A stretch of DNA of 64,000 bases, from positions 310,001-374,000 of the forward strand of contig WEDG01001459.1 in assembly GCA_017591395.1 (NCBI GenBank), given 5' to 3'. Position 1 is the stretch's first letter. Each line of letters begins with the position of its first letter. The stretch comes from Schistocephalus solidus (Eukaryota; Platyhelminthes; Cestoda; Diphyllobothriidea; Diphyllobothriidae). Under the pieces are notes generated by a model that saw only the letters and a list, made by a program, of their open reading frames with translations, did not search any database and was not told where the DNA came from. Made by a program: the position numbers and the translations under genes. Shown piece after piece: positions 24,001 to 36,050 of the stretch.

Positions 24001-24613
24001 ACCTGTTGGTGATTTCAAACGCACCCTCTTTCGACATATGCTTTATCCAGCAGATGGTAGCAGATGCACATTTTATTTCTTTCTGGCCAATAAATTGTCA
24101 ACAAAACCTGAAACCCGAACTACAAGTACATTATCTTTCTCTATAGCACTTCTGATGACCCTTAACTGCCCGGCAAACTAAATCCTTTTGTGACAGAGGG
24201 AAAAAGGAAGTAAGCACATAGAAGCTCGTTGCTATTTATCTAAGAACCTGAATCTCTTGACGGATTAATAAGATTTAGCTACATGGTGAATGTTAAAACA
24301 CAGACCCATAGCATGTGACAAGATTCAGAAACAAACTGAGAAATCAGTGATATTGAATGGAATTTCAAATAATTACTGACAGACTTGCCTCCTTATGTGC
24401 GTGGGTGAATAATTTAAACACTGCTTATATAAAAAGTTAGCTAGTTTTCTATTTAGAGCTCTCGCGTTCATGTCAAGTTACTATGAGAAGTAAATGTTTA
24501 TAAAGGATACAACGCGTATTAAAGGGAAAAAATCGGTATTTTGAGGTGTCTTTTGTGCATTCATGTATTTTCAGTTAATGTAAACTTTTACTTCTTAAAA
24601 ATGGTAAGTAGGC
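21091..24613. other. No gene established; one GC-rich open island
   Basis: Mostly AT-rich. At 23880-24002 both strands are open with codon-like composition (plus: KMLTEAESELNASALLLPWG; minus: MITSPISSSIGSGANGLPQG). A GTATGT donor on the minus strand and a CCTTTCTAG acceptor on the plus strand overlap at the same edge. It may be an exon, but the strand cannot be chosen. Nothing else is recognised. Confidence 0.45.
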
Positions 24614-24790
24614 CCTCACCAATCGGATACGGGAAACTCTCGTCCCGTTGTACCTTGGGGCTCACTCTCAAGCCCCGCCAGCAATCGCGCAGCGGCTTGT
24701 ATTGTAGACAAAATGATATTACCGACAAAAATAAGGAAAACTGGAATGGCCATTTCTGGCTTATTAGCCATCGCCAGCCAGCCATACCCA
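24614..24790 (-). mobile_element. SINE family A, minus-oriented half of an inverted pair
   Basis: Tail (GTCCCGTTGTACCTTGGGGC, CAAGCCCCGCCAGCAATCGC) followed by body (AAAACTGGAATGGCCATTTC, CCAGCCAGCCATACCCA). The head is absent. A plus-oriented copy starts 57 nt further on, so the two bodies can pair with each other. Confidence 0.85.
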
Positions 24791-24846
24791 ACACATTTAA
24801 ACGCTCGGTGAATGCCTACCTATCATCATTAATATTTCCCATCGAA

Positions 24847-25050
24847 ACTGGCAAGACAACGAGCCTGCGGCTCAATGGTTACAGCATTGGAGTTCTGAAC
24901 AACAGGTCGCCAGTACAAACCTGGGGTGGGGTGCCACCTGGGGCTGGGTATGGCTGACTGACGATGACTAATAAGCCAGAAATGGCCATTTTAGTCTCCT
25001 TTGTCTTTGTCAGTAATGCCAGTCTACTTTTTCTGATATAATTCTGACTA
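24847..25050 (+). mobile_element. SINE family A, plus-oriented, with tRNA-like head
   Basis: Starts ACTGGCAAGACAACGAGCC, has an A-box-like GCGGCTCAATGGTTA and a damaged B-box (GTCGCCAGTACAAACC), then the hinge GGTGGGGTGCCACCTGG and the body ending GTCAGTAATGCC. The tail is missing after about 25050. It forms the second half of the inverted pair with 24614-24790. Confidence 0.85.
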
Positions 25051-26007
25051 GCTAAGGTCGAAGACATCGCTGGTGGGGTGTTGTTTTGCGTACTCTTTTA
25101 TAAAAAAGTAAGTTCAAATATTTTTACAGTGCATATTTTTGAGTCATACATGTGGTACGTTAGTGAGTAGATTGAAGTAGGCCTTCACAATTTAAAATTT
25201 AAAATTCGGTTGTTTTTAAAACCACAGGTTGACCATAGAATAATCTGGCCAGATGGAGAACAAAGAGGTAACGTCTTAGCAAAATGCTAACAATTTGCTA
25301 TTCTTATAAACAGTTTAACAGTGAGGTTACAATATGCCATTGACAAACTAGGCTTTATAAATGACTATTCGAATCTAGCCCTTGGAATGTAGATGGTTAT
25401 TCATTTCAGAGCAAGAATGCGAGAGCTGTTTGACAAATCGTCTTAGAGCAAGTTATTCCCAAAATGGTTCAAAGGAGAAGAGCCAACCATTTTCACATAA
25501 CTGAACCAAACTTCAATGGCAAGAGGAGTAGGCATTCGGAACTCTCTGATTATCGTACATATTGTTCCACCTTGTCTTACAATAACCTTTGAATGTCAAA
25601 TACATCAACAACTGAAGTTTTCCAATTCTGGTTCAGTCGAACAGTTCTGAGACTGCGGGCACAGTGCTATACGGCATTCATGCAAAACTAAAGTCAATAA
25701 TGACGAATACAATTGACCTAGAAGGTCATTTCAATACCATTGACATGCTAGCTGAAAAATTGTGGTCCTTCTAAAATGCATTTGGGTTTGTCATTTCTCC
25801 CAATTTGGCTGTATTCAAGCAAAAAATTACTAAAGAGACCACACAGTTTAAATCATCTGGATGGCTTCATGTGCACGGAAATTCCTTGGAGATGGTAACC
25901 AAAAACAAAAAATGCAAAAACGGGGAAAGTTTCAAATCGCCTGTGATTGTGAATAACGAACAAGCACATCTGACAGTTTGTCAAAACGTGAAATACAATC
26001 CTAAATC
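25051..26007. other. No gene recognised
   Basis: AT-rich. A plus frame at 25805-26011 runs into repeat E and has no domain. Confidence 0.45.
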
Positions 26008-26083
26008 ATGAAATCTCAGAGATTTCACAAGAAAAGGCCGGTTACGTGAAATCAACCCACATTGAATCCCATAAAGTTTTAAA
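26008..26083 (+). repeat. Dispersed repeat E, copy 2, with hairpin
   Basis: Matches 13921-14000. The first 19 nt, TGAAATCTCAGAGATTTCA, form a perfect hairpin with 9-bp arms and a one-base centre; the other copy has two changes in it. Confidence 0.75.
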
Positions 26084-27823
26084 GCAGTCAAAAGGCAACC
26101 GTTCTTAAAAAAGGCATACTGTTGGTTTGCAAATTAATATTACGTTGCTTCGAAATACTATTTTTTTAGAAACTGGCCAATTCCGAAAATGTGAAAAACT
26201 GGTGTAGTTAAGTTATGGGAATTTTTAAATGTGCGGGATGCCTGTCCATTTAAAGAAAGAGTAAATAAGCAACACAAGTAGAATTACGTTTGAAAACGGT
26301 CCTTTTAAGGTATATTCCATGGACGTAGTCTTCTGGATTACGGTTAATGTAAAGTATGGCCTATGCCAAACAGCCTAAATTTCCAGTGTATATTTCACCA
26401 TGGTTTCGCGATAATTGGCGGTCTTTTCTTCTGTGTATACATAAAATGCGTGTGACCAAGGAAATCATATTTCAGTTTTATTGTGCCAATAGAGACGTTG
26501 TAGGAATAAAAGATTTCATAAAGTCACTTGTTGACAAGCCGGTCATTGATAAAATAAAACTTAAAAATAAATGTCAGGTGCGATCGTTAACGTACTATTT
26601 TGATGTATATTAAGAGGACTTTCCATTTTTAATTTCTTTATAAGCATTTCGGGTGGTGGATTACGATGATTTTCAGACTCTTATTGATATAGTGGTGAAA
26701 ACTTAACGATTTTCAGTGTTTTCAGTCCGTTGCCTATAAATGTAGATTTTATTCTATGTGTTTATGAAAAACTTCAAAATAAGCTATTTAATAAAAGCAT
26801 TTACACAGTAGTGAGTTTTGAGACATCCTTTCGAACGCAGATGGCCATTTGGGTCGTATTTGTAGACTCACGCAAACATGAAAACTTATTGCCGAGAAAA
26901 ATAAAGGTCCACAACACAATCCGGCAATTAATATGCCTAAGATCAATTTATAAAGATTTCATAATAAGTTTGCTTTCTAAAAAGCACTTTAAGTACATAT
27001 TGAATTGTCAAAGATCTGCATACGTAACCTTTTTAGAAGGTCAAGTCAAGGAATAAATGGAGATTTTTAACCAGGTTTTTGAGTTGTCTGAAAATTCGGG
27101 AAACAATGTCTGCTAAAAAAATGAAAACATCTCACTTATTTTTTTTTCTGTCGGAGCGTTTTTCACTATAGTTGTTCACTTTTTGTCCCCGTGATATGAT
27201 TGAAAATGCACAACAGAATGGCCAAATATATACTACAATTCTGTGTGCAAATTCTAATCTTCTGCCGCTTCCGGTTTATGTTTTCGTATTCGTTCATAGT
27301 CAATTGTAGGTAGAACTTTTCTGGATATCTTTCGTGTATGCCATGGCAGAGAAGAGTGATGGCGTTCCACAACTTCTCATATATATGCGTGTTTATGGTC
27401 CTTATTATCAATGTGGGAAAACAAGGTACGATCACAAAAGTTTATCACCAAGTTTTTCGTACAAAACATCATAAAATTGCAAAACTGAATTTTTTTAATT
27501 GAATCTGCCCGTATTTTTCGAAAACAATACGATTTCTCATACCAAAATTTACGTGCTTTGCATGAATGCAAAACCAAATTTTCCGTTCTTTGAAGGAATG
27601 TGTTAAAAAAGTTTCCAATTTATACTAATGTGCGTTTATATTAAAACACACCAGAAAAAGTTTTTTTGATAATAGCTTTCAATAGAAAAATTCCGGGATA
27701 TCAAAGGATATCGGATATGGCCTCGTTTGGCCCAATTTTTGCGTCAAAAAACGGACATAAAGTGACCTCTTCATTAGTAATCAACAAAAAAATAACCGTA
27801 AAATTTTTGCCGTATTACCACCT
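26084..27823. other. No gene recognised, very AT-rich
   Basis: Frames of 85-108 codons at 26356-27056 (plus) and 27166-27577 (minus) are lysine-, isoleucine- and asparagine-rich, as expected of AT-rich non-coding DNA. No domain is seen. Confidence 0.45.
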
Positions 27824-28020
27824 CAAAGTTGATGACCACAGTTCATAAGTTAGGCAATATACGGTATACTGCAGATTAGTTGCTCGAATGTATTTCCTCG
27901 TGACCATAAAAGAGCTATGCAGGCTTTTGTGTTGCTGTCGAGGAGAGATACACACCACTACCCAAGACAGGGTGCTCTGGTACCTCGCACATGAAGTAGT
28001 TATCGGTAGATCATATCTGA
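27824..28020 (-). CDS. Candidate exon, unknown protein
   Basis: A strong minus acceptor (AAGCTACCTGTTTGTTTCAG) is followed by about 65 open codons starting YDLPITTSCARYQSTLSW and running to TYELWSSTLR, where GTGGTA may act as donor just before a stop. No family is recognised and the donor is weak. A shorter exon ending at the internal GTAGTG is also possible. Confidence 0.22.
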
Positions 28021-28151
28021 AACAAACAGGTAGCTTACTCTTTAGCATTTACAACTGCCCTGTTCTGGCGTTAGAAAGAAGATATGATGGTCTTAATTGG
28101 GGTTGACGTAAAGACTAACGAGAATGAGATCAAGTCTTTGCATTCATCAGC

Positions 28152-28491
28152 ATATATATATATCTATCTATCAAAGAAATAATTTCTGCAATTATTAAGT
28201 GCAGGACATGGATTCAGGTGATCCAGACATGACTTTTTAGGGTCGGATCGGAAATTACAAGGAAAATTTGGGTCGATGAAAATCAACCATTGTGGAATAG
28301 CCACGTAATATCCACCCTTCAAACAAGTAGTACTTATTTCGGGAGTAGGGTAAACCATCACTGCAATCCGTTGACCTGTCTGTTCGCTGCTGATTAGGTT
28401 TGACCTCTCCACTCCCGTAATATTTCGTCCTTTTGCTACCGTCGCATTTCTTGGCAAGTCAGAGTGTGTAGTGGCCTATATATATATATAT
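28152..28491. repeat. Short TA/TATC microsatellites
   Basis: (AT)n then (TATC)3 at 28152-28172, and (TA)n at 28477-28491. Between them a minus frame of 97 codons (28164-28457) shows no domain. Confidence 0.8.
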
Positions 28492-28501
28492 GAAGATATT
28501 G

Positions 28502-28595
28502 TGGGGCTCACCGATCTGCTTAAGGAACATGCATGTTCCGTTGTGCCCTGGAGCTCAGACTAGAGCCCTCGCAGGCGGTCGCATAGCGAAGTGTA

Positions 28596-28598
<3 letters not shown>
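28502..28598 (-). mobile_element. SINE family A tail, minus-oriented
   Basis: GGCTCACCGATCTGCTTAAG, GTTCCGTTGTGCCCTGGAGC and CTAGAGCCCTCGCAGGCGGT match the tail. The copy stops exactly where the long TA microsatellite begins, replacing the usual TAGTATTATAGGC. The TA tract probably grew out of that AT-rich joint. Confidence 0.75.

Positions 28599-28643
<45 letters not shown>
28597..28643. repeat. (TA)n microsatellite, 47 bp
   Basis: Uninterrupted TA dinucleotides, about 23 units. It reads through as a YIYIYI frame in one minus ORF, which is an artefact. Confidence 0.97.
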
Positions 28644-28647
<4 letters not shown>

Positions 28648-28856
28648 TACACTGAGAAGGATCCAACAAACTGACTAGGCTTGCGAACATTATGCGTGGG
28701 TAGGACGCAGTCGCCGCACGTGTATATAGTTTGCCTCTTCATCCAGCACATCAAGTGCCTGCCAAAGTTGAATTTTGGTACACAAGAGTAAGGATGACTT
28801 ATTTGGCCACCTCTACAAGAAATGACAACGGGAACTGGCCACGAAAACATGTGGCG

Positions 28857-29745
28857 AGGGTATGGGTTAGGCTTAGGGGTGAGATCTCAGTATGCGACCC
28901 AAATCAGAGAACCAAGAATACGTCAGCGTGTAACATGCGACTATATTACATGCAAAGCTAACCCTTACTCGTTAGGGTTAGCATTCGTTGCCAGGTTAGT
29001 AGGTTCAGACATTATAATTCCTTGGTCGTAGGAGAATCGAATTATCGGGTCGAATTGCAACTTTCCAGGCGTCGACTATTAGGACGCAGCATTAGTTTCA
29101 AAGCGCATCATATTTACTGTAGTAATGAAAGATCATGCAGAGTCGGCCACATTCTTGCCCCCATCGAAGGTCCGTAAAAAGTGGGTCAGGTCGGCTAGGA
29201 ATGGCATCGCCCTTCGTGGTCGGCGTGACGTAAAGCTACCGGAGCTCGCAAGCTACATGCGTCGAGGCAACAAAATAATTTGCAACTCCACTAACCCGGC
29301 AACTAAAGCTTGCCCTAATGAAAACATTGGATAGAGTTAGGAGTAGGTTTGAGCTCTCCTTTGCTTCCTTTAGCCCCGTCCATTAAACCCCTAATTGCCC
29401 CGGTCCCGTATTGCGTGCTGATGTTTCTCTTGTTCCCTGAGTTGATCCAATATTGTGATCTTGCTATTTTAGAATTAAGTGTAAGGTAAGGGTGAAGACC
29501 AGAGGGTCACGAGTATGTTAAAGGCTGAGATTTGGGTTCGTGTTAACTGCAGGGTTTAGGTTTCGGATAGGGCTAGGGTTAAGATTAAACTTACAGTTTG
29601 ATTTTTATGGTGGGGTTTATGTTAGTGTTAAGACACGGAAATATCTACCTTTCCTGACGTTTACCACAAGGCTAGCTATGTTAACTGGGCTGAGCGTTAT
29701 TATGCCCGTGTCCTGTTTAGGTGGTCATACAAGTCATCGTTACCG
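28857..29745. repeat. Telomere-like (TTAGGG) rich region
   Basis: Contains GGGTTAGGCTTAGGGGTGAG at about 28864, TAACCCTTACTCGTTAGGGT at about 28965, GTTAGGAGTAGG at about 29336 and GGGTTTAGGTTTCGGATAGG with GGCTAGGGTTAAG at about 29553. Both strand senses occur. At 29706-29732 it ends with the word TCCTGTTTAGGTGGTCATAC, also found in the arm beside the 3.7-kb block. The middle (29040-29300) is GC-richer and unassigned. Confidence 0.6.
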
Positions 29746-32700
29746 AATAAAGCGTCGATAGTCAAAACAGCCAATGAACGGCAGTCATCATGGACGATCG
29801 AGGGTGTTCAGACATGCGAGGCTTAACCTGGATTTTAGAGAAAAAATTACGCATCTAATCCATTTGGCCATGGAAGTAACCACTCGAGATTGTAAATAGT
29901 TAACTAAGAGTTGGAGATGGCAGAGCGATGTCAGCTATCCATTTGACTGTCTCTGAGTCCTGGTGCTGGAATTCGAACTTCAAATAAAGTCCAAGTAGAA
30001 AACACCCATTTAAAACCCAGAGGCATATGTTCACAATAATTTTCACTTCTGATCGTTTGGTCAGGACACCTGATGCCAGATGTGTATAAAAAATAGCTAT
30101 TACAGACTGGTGTTTGGTATTTAAAATGAAACAGTCATAAATGTTTCTCTTACCTTATCCAAAAATGTCCCCTGATACGAAACTATGACTCAGCGCATTC
30201 GTTTTTTCGTTATCTCCGCATGAAAACGGCTGGAATACGGAATTTAGGAACGAAAATAATGCAGGGAACAAGGTGGATTGATAAATTTTGAAGTGAAATT
30301 CACATCGCAGGGTTAAATTAAGTTTGGCGTTTGGTTCAAGCAGTGTACTCGTTAAGGATAATTTAATTTTCGGGATATTAGTATCTCACCTAAGCATAAT
30401 ATATTCTTTCTTAGCCATGAAAGCTGGACTAAGTCGGTGCAAAGAAATATCGTCAGTAGTTTTTGGGTGACTGGTTGTTTACTAAGGGAAATTTAGTGCC
30501 GCTCAAGTTCGTTAACTGAAAATATAAAATATTTCTCATGATAAATATTTTAAACCGCGTTCCGTCGCAGCTAACATTTAACGATACGGGATTTACATAA
30601 TTATTTACCATACTGACAGTAAAAGTTCTAGCTAAAAGCCTGGACACACCTGGTTCATCAATTTTCTGCTGCTGCCTGACACAGCTGCGAGGGTTTCAGC
30701 TCATCAGTGGGTTTCACCAGCACTCTGCGTGCGTTTTTGGCATATGAACTCCAGTTTTCATCCTGTCTTGTTTAATATCTGAGGAAATAAATGCACGAAC
30801 CTGGAGTTAATCCTCCCAAAACAGACTCTTTTAGGCTCTGTTCAAAAGTTGTTATAAATATTTGCGTTCACACTCATCAGCTGCCCATCAGTGGTTACTG
30901 CAAAAAGTTTTTATTGCGAGCATTGTTGCGCTTCGCCCCTGACTCCTCTTCAAGTTTTTCGAACATAATAAGGCTTAGGGGAAATTACGCATTTCATTCT
31001 ACAACAGTAAGTTGAAATTTTTCCACCTGCATGAATACTTGCGGCACTACATTGTGAAAGCATTTAGGACTTATTTTTAAAACAATGTCCTCTGAAAGAG
31101 ATCAAGATGTCGGAAACAAACAAAGTTGTTTTCACAAAGAAGGACTGCGTTTTACTTATGATGAAAAAGCCTCAAAAATGTTTTAAGAGCTGCTCCTCTT
31201 GAACTCCCAGCCATGTTAATATTTTTGCCCCGCATATTATGAGAAAGAGAAAGAAATGAGAAAGATATTTTAACTGTCCCTCACACCGGCGTGAGTATGT
31301 TTCTTCTATATGAACTTAAAACCTTCTATTAATGGTTCAATGAGAATAAATGAAGAAGGACGTAGGAAAATCTTATCTTGTTTTTTGATGATTTGGCCAG
31401 CATCCTTTAAGGCAGTCTCACTGAAACTCAATTTCACCGTTCGAGCCCACTGGAAATGTCACTCACTCTTTTGTCTTTTTGCGCCATTGAATGATTCAGA
31501 TCAACCCTTCCTAAACGGTTGGCAATTTGTTAAATACTGAACCGTTCGGAAGTGTAGTCACACAGTGAGATTTGCTGGTTGTCTGATAATAAAAACCTTT
31601 TGGGCCATAATGGTGTAAGCAGTAGGTGACGAAAAATGCAATTGCAACATTCTTAATCATTTTTTGCCATTAACAACCGAATGACAAGTAGTTCACAAAA
31701 CAAAAAGAAGCAGCAAGGTAGAATAAAAATCGTACAAGTAGATCAGATGAGAGTTGCGGCCGGAGCAAAACAAACAAGTTTACTGGAAAATGACAAATAG
31801 AACGGAAATGATCACTTGAAATATACAGCAGCTTCAAATAATTGTAAGTATTACCACTTCGAGCACGGAGCATCCAAAACTATCAAATCTTTATGCACTG
31901 TTACTGTGGAAAATGTTAAAAAAGGTTTTCCAGCTTCCAAAAAGAAGGTTTTTCAGGGATTTTGATAATAAAACCTTTTAGAACAATAATGGAGATGTTG
32001 ATGTGGAATGTTTGGGGCAAGTATATTGTGACTTGGAGAGAAAAAACCTGGGTAACAAGAGTGCTCATTTTTGGAATTTCATTAAATAACTAACGACAGG
32101 TGGCTTTTAGTTGATCTGATTAAAAACCAGGAAAATTTCAAGGGAACTGGAAACAACTTGTGCTTTGAACCTATCAACGAACTAACACTGGCACCAACTC
32201 AAATAAAACGAAATATAATCTGATGATTAGGCTTATCATAAAATGCACCCCTTTGGTCTTGAAAATATTCATTTTCGAATATGGAGCGCCGAAAGATGAT
32301 ACATAGGGCTGCTAGTGAAGCATAATTTATTTAAAAAAATATGAACACAAATTAAGCAACCACCGTGGGCCCGGTGAGGGAAAAGTTTATTTAAATTGCC
32401 TGTGTCCAACGGCAATCACAAAGAAATACGGGAAGTGGAGATAAGTACAAAATCTTCTGCCGAGACACACACACATAGTCTTCCATACATCAAAAGTGGC
32501 AGCCATACTCTCGCTATGATTTACCACCAAGTTTGAGTTTACAGAGTAAAACCAAGCTGGATATCTCATTGTCTAATATATGGTTTCCTTTCCAGCTATC
32601 AAATGTGATCAGAAAAGACTTTGGACAAAAATGAATGTGCGTGATGTGAATAATGCAAATAATTTTAAAGTTGACATAATAGAAATTGAGACTAAGCACT

Positions 32701-34331
32701 TTAGGTCCCGATTGACCAGGGCAATGAGCAATAATGCACCTAGTCTTCTGTGTTCAACGCTTAAAGGTTAGTAGTCAGGCTTATTTGGCCATAAGCTAGG
32801 TGACAATATGCTACATTAGCTTTTCCTCAAAACTATTATGCCCACGTCCACGTGGCCGTGGCCCCGAAGAATAAGTAAGGATATAAGCGATGATATCACA
32901 GCTGTTGCACAACATTATTGCTATCACTGTTGTCCCTATGTTTTTAACAACCAGAATTATTTTTGCTAATGAAAATACTACTAATATTATAAGTTCTACA
33001 CTGAGAAGTGTCCATAATGTCAAGAGTAGCAGTTGTCGATACACGTGAAAATGTAAGTTCCAGGAAGTAACTGAGAAGAGGTAGACGTGATCACTGGAAT
33101 AAGAAACTTATTCGTCGAACGTTCGAGTTCAAATCTGAAGTATCAGACAAATAAAGTTCTTGTCCCAGCGATGGTGTCTACCTTTTCGCAGTTAAACGTT
33201 GTAATTTCTCTTTGGTTACTATTACGACTACCACATCTCTGGGTACCACCAAAACTAAGGCTCTGGTTCGACAACAGTCTATAAAACGATACTGTATAAA
33301 CTGTAGCAATCATGAAGAACGGAAAATTCTGTCACCGTTATCACTTCTAATACGATGACTGCCGCTATGACTACTGCTACAACACTACTAATACTGGCAT
33401 TACAGTAATATACACATCTCCTAATACCCTTTTTTAATTTACTGCATGAATGTAACATATTACACATGTAAATTCTGGTGTAAGGCTTGTGTCCCCCTGC
33501 AGCTTCTTTTCAATAGTATCTGAGGGCTCGCAAACCACAATTTTTAAAATGAATGAGGCACACTAGTTCGTGTCCGTAGCGGTCGGTTTCGTTTGCTAGG
33601 CTAAACGAGTTGAAACATCTGCAGTTAGGAATCCCAAACAGACGATCGCCGACCACGCCTCAAAGTGACGCTGTCCCATCGACCGGAGCGCATCTGTTTG
33701 CCACTTGTGCGCGCATTTGATCGTATGCCTCGTGCCGGTGGTCGCAGGTGTTGATCCGTGGTGGGGGTGTATAGGTGGTTGAAAAGGGCAAAAAAACAAA
33801 CAGCCGCCAGTAGATGTGAGTTAAACTTCCCGTATCTGCATTTTTATTTTTCATAAGCAAATCCAAGAGAAAAGAGGGGTGGGGGAGAATAAAACTGAAA
33901 AATGGACGCACCTTTCTCACAGTGCGAGCTTTTTTCGCGACATTTGCTGCCTTATTTTGTTTTGGTTTGCCTCATCCGGCAACAGAATTTCGCTCAATAT
34001 ATTCTTTTAGACAGTGTTTTGTGTGGAATCAAGCAAACAAACCAGTCTACTACGGGACTGCTCACCGAATTTCCTTTTTAAATAACCTATTTATTATCAC
34101 ATTCAGATGGGGTTGTAGGCTACATTCCTTGCGGAATTTTTGTCCAATTATGTACACAGTTTGAAATTGATGAGCCTTTATAACCTGAAAAGAGGGCTCA
34201 AAAGGTCGAAAAAAGGGTTCGAAATATTCAAATTTTTAGAAATTTACGTAACCTGTAAATACGGGTATCAGTCAGCAAAGCAACAAAGCTTATAACAAAA
34301 AAACTTTATATCTAAAAAAATTGCTGTTTAG
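29746..34331. other. No gene established
   Basis: AT-rich, intron-like. Weak exon-like spots: a plus frame at 30791-31006 ending at GTAAGT, and a short minus frame at 30161-30236 (PFSCGDNEKTNALSHSF). A degenerate ACT/ACY trinucleotide patch lies at 33340-33400, and a GC-richer patch at 33560-33790 has no recognised content. Confidence 0.4.
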
Positions 34332-34462
34332 AAAACCGTACAGTCGCCTTTCCTTGTATGAAACGTGTATACCAATCTACGTAGAGATACTGCCTGCTGA
34401 CTATCAGCGTCTTTTAGAACTTTCTGAAACAGTTACACAAAACAATATTTTGCAAAGAAAAG
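34332..34462 (+). CDS. Candidate 131-nt exon, unknown protein
   Basis: An acceptor (ATTGCTGTTTAG) opens into 43 codons without a stop and a perfect GTGAGT donor follows AAAG. The exon has phase 2 at its start and phase 1 at its end. The peptide begins KPYSRLSLYETCIPIYVEIL and ends PADYQRLLELSETVTQNN plus ILQRK. The composition is protein-like and unlike the neighbouring AT-rich filler. There is no methionine, so it would be missed by a start-codon search. No family is recognised. The other two frames have early stops. Confidence 0.45.
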
Positions 34463-34714
34463 GTGAGTAATTTTCTCAGAAATAACACGGTTTTGCTAAA
34501 GAAAACTTGAACGCGTAATTAGAGTGGGATACAAGCTTATACACTGACTAAAAAGTAGTCGATTCATCTAAATTAAAAATAGAAAAGCATCCTAGAACTA
34601 TTGCATATTTAAAAACTAACCACGCAGACTAAACGCTGCACGCATTGATTCAGGATATTGGAAAACATATCTATACACATGTGAAATTTAACGGTCTGAT
34701 ATATAGAATACGTA

Positions 34715-34790
34715 ATGTAAGCAGAAGAACAATACCGACAAAGACCAGGGAGACTGGAATGGCTATTTCTGTCCTCTTAGCCTACCTACC
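34715..34790 (-). mobile_element. SINE family A body fragment
   Basis: ACCGACAAAGACCAGGGAGA and CTGGAATGGCTATTTCTG match the body in minus orientation. Head and tail are absent. Confidence 0.75.
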
Positions 34791-35404
34791 GTTTGACTAA
34801 AATGGAGTTGAATTTACCATCGATCTATTAGAATTTACAATTAAACATATTGGACGCCAGTTGTTCGCAATACTAGGCTATCAATTGCAAACGCAAATGA
34901 AGTTTTATGGACATTTTCTGTGAATTTTCTAGGCTCGCGTATGATGCAGGAAGAGCATCCTATACAATAAACAATGGTGGTGCCATTCTTTTTCTTTTAT
35001 TCATCCATGCGACGTGTTCTGATGAAGAACCTTTATTTACTTTGGATGTAAACGTTTAAAAAAGTTTGGTTTAATTGTAGATCTCCTATCTCCATTTACA
35101 CGGTCAAATTGACTCTCGATATTACAGTAGGAACGATCTGTATGATAAATACTTCGCTTTTTAATAATTGTTACTGCATTCTGATTTATGCTCAGTCAGT
35201 TTTTTGATGAATATCCTAAACTATAGGATTGGGTTCAAGACCCCTTTCCTAGTGAAGGGGAAGGTCATGCTGCGGAAACTCTGTTCCCTGCTTTGTGTGC
35301 GATGGTACACTGAAGCGATTGTCCAGAGCCTACTTAGGTTTGGCAGTTTGTAACGCCTATGAGTTAGTGTCTGTCTTGCACGCACTATTATTTTTTAACA
35401 TTCA
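34791..35404. other. No gene recognised
   Basis: AT-rich except a GC-richer patch at 35230-35340 (ACCCCTTTCCTAGTGAAGGG), which can form a short hairpin. No exon is supported. Confidence 0.45.
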
Positions 35405-36050
35405 ACCCCCTGTTGTGTGAAATCCTGGTGCTTGTGTTTGGGGGGCCAGGTCGTGTACGTAGTACACGTAGACGAGGTCACCAGCAGCTGCGCCCGCTTC
35501 CGCATCAGACAACTGACCGACTCGGACAGTGGTCTGATTGTGGGGGTGGGGGAGAGAGTGAGGTCGACAGCTCAGCGCATGTTCCTCACTATAAACAATC
35601 TGACGCGCTTGAAACTATCACGGTGCGCTAAAAGCCGTGACTTGGAAGGTTGCTAACTGACGGGATAACTCGGACCGCGTGGTCAGCCCAATGTGTGTTT
35701 CGTGTGGAGTGGCTGAATGGCGGACTGAGAGCCAGGTTGCAATGGCTCCTTCTTAATGTAGCCTTTATGGCACTCCCACTCCGTGGGATCCGAGCCAGGT
35801 GTGGTGGCACGCCCAGGGGCGGCTCCGGCCGCGCCAGCCACCTGCGCCCTCTCCCATCTCTGTCTTCTTGACTCTGTCTTGACACCGGGCTCAGGTGGGG
35901 GAGGAGGAGAGAGTGCGGTAGCTGCAGCGCAAGGCTACTATCACTTAAAACTAATTCACGCGCAAGTCACCGTCCCTGCACCACCTGGTGTGGAGCATAC
36001 GGTGGACCTCGTCGAAATCGACGGTCGAACTGCCATTATTTTTTAACAAA
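35405..36050 (+). repeat. Family B, longest collinear copy
   Basis: Best reference for the family. Its order is GTGTGAAATCCTGGTGC, CCAGGTCGTGTACG, AGACAACTGACCGACTCGGA, GAGAGTGAGGTCGACAGCTC, CAATCTGACGCGCTTGAAAC, GGTTGCTAACTGACGGGATA, GAGCCAGGTTGCAATGGCTC, CACTCCCACTCCGTGGGATC, CTTGACTCTGTCTTGACACC and CACTTAAAACTAATTCACGC. It is much more GC-rich than its surroundings. Frames across it encode alanine- and proline-rich peptides that differ between copies by more replacement than silent changes, so no coding role is supported. It may be a non-autonomous transposon; ends are not defined. Confidence 0.75.

Noticed and set aside
28560..28850. Minus frame with a long YIYIYI stretch resembling a membrane segment
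   Set aside because: It is the translation of the (TA)n microsatellite at 28597-28643.
33340..33400. Trinucleotide-rich patch (ACT/ACY) as a possible threonine-rich coding repeat
   Set aside because: Too short and irregular; flanked by stops in all frames.
35783..36046. Alanine/proline-rich peptide (AVAAAQGYYHLKLIHAQVT) shared by family B copies at 20.1, 35.9 and 55.1 kb
   Set aside because: Differences between copies are mostly amino-acid-changing rather than silent, so the similarity is that of a DNA repeat and gives no evidence for a protein.
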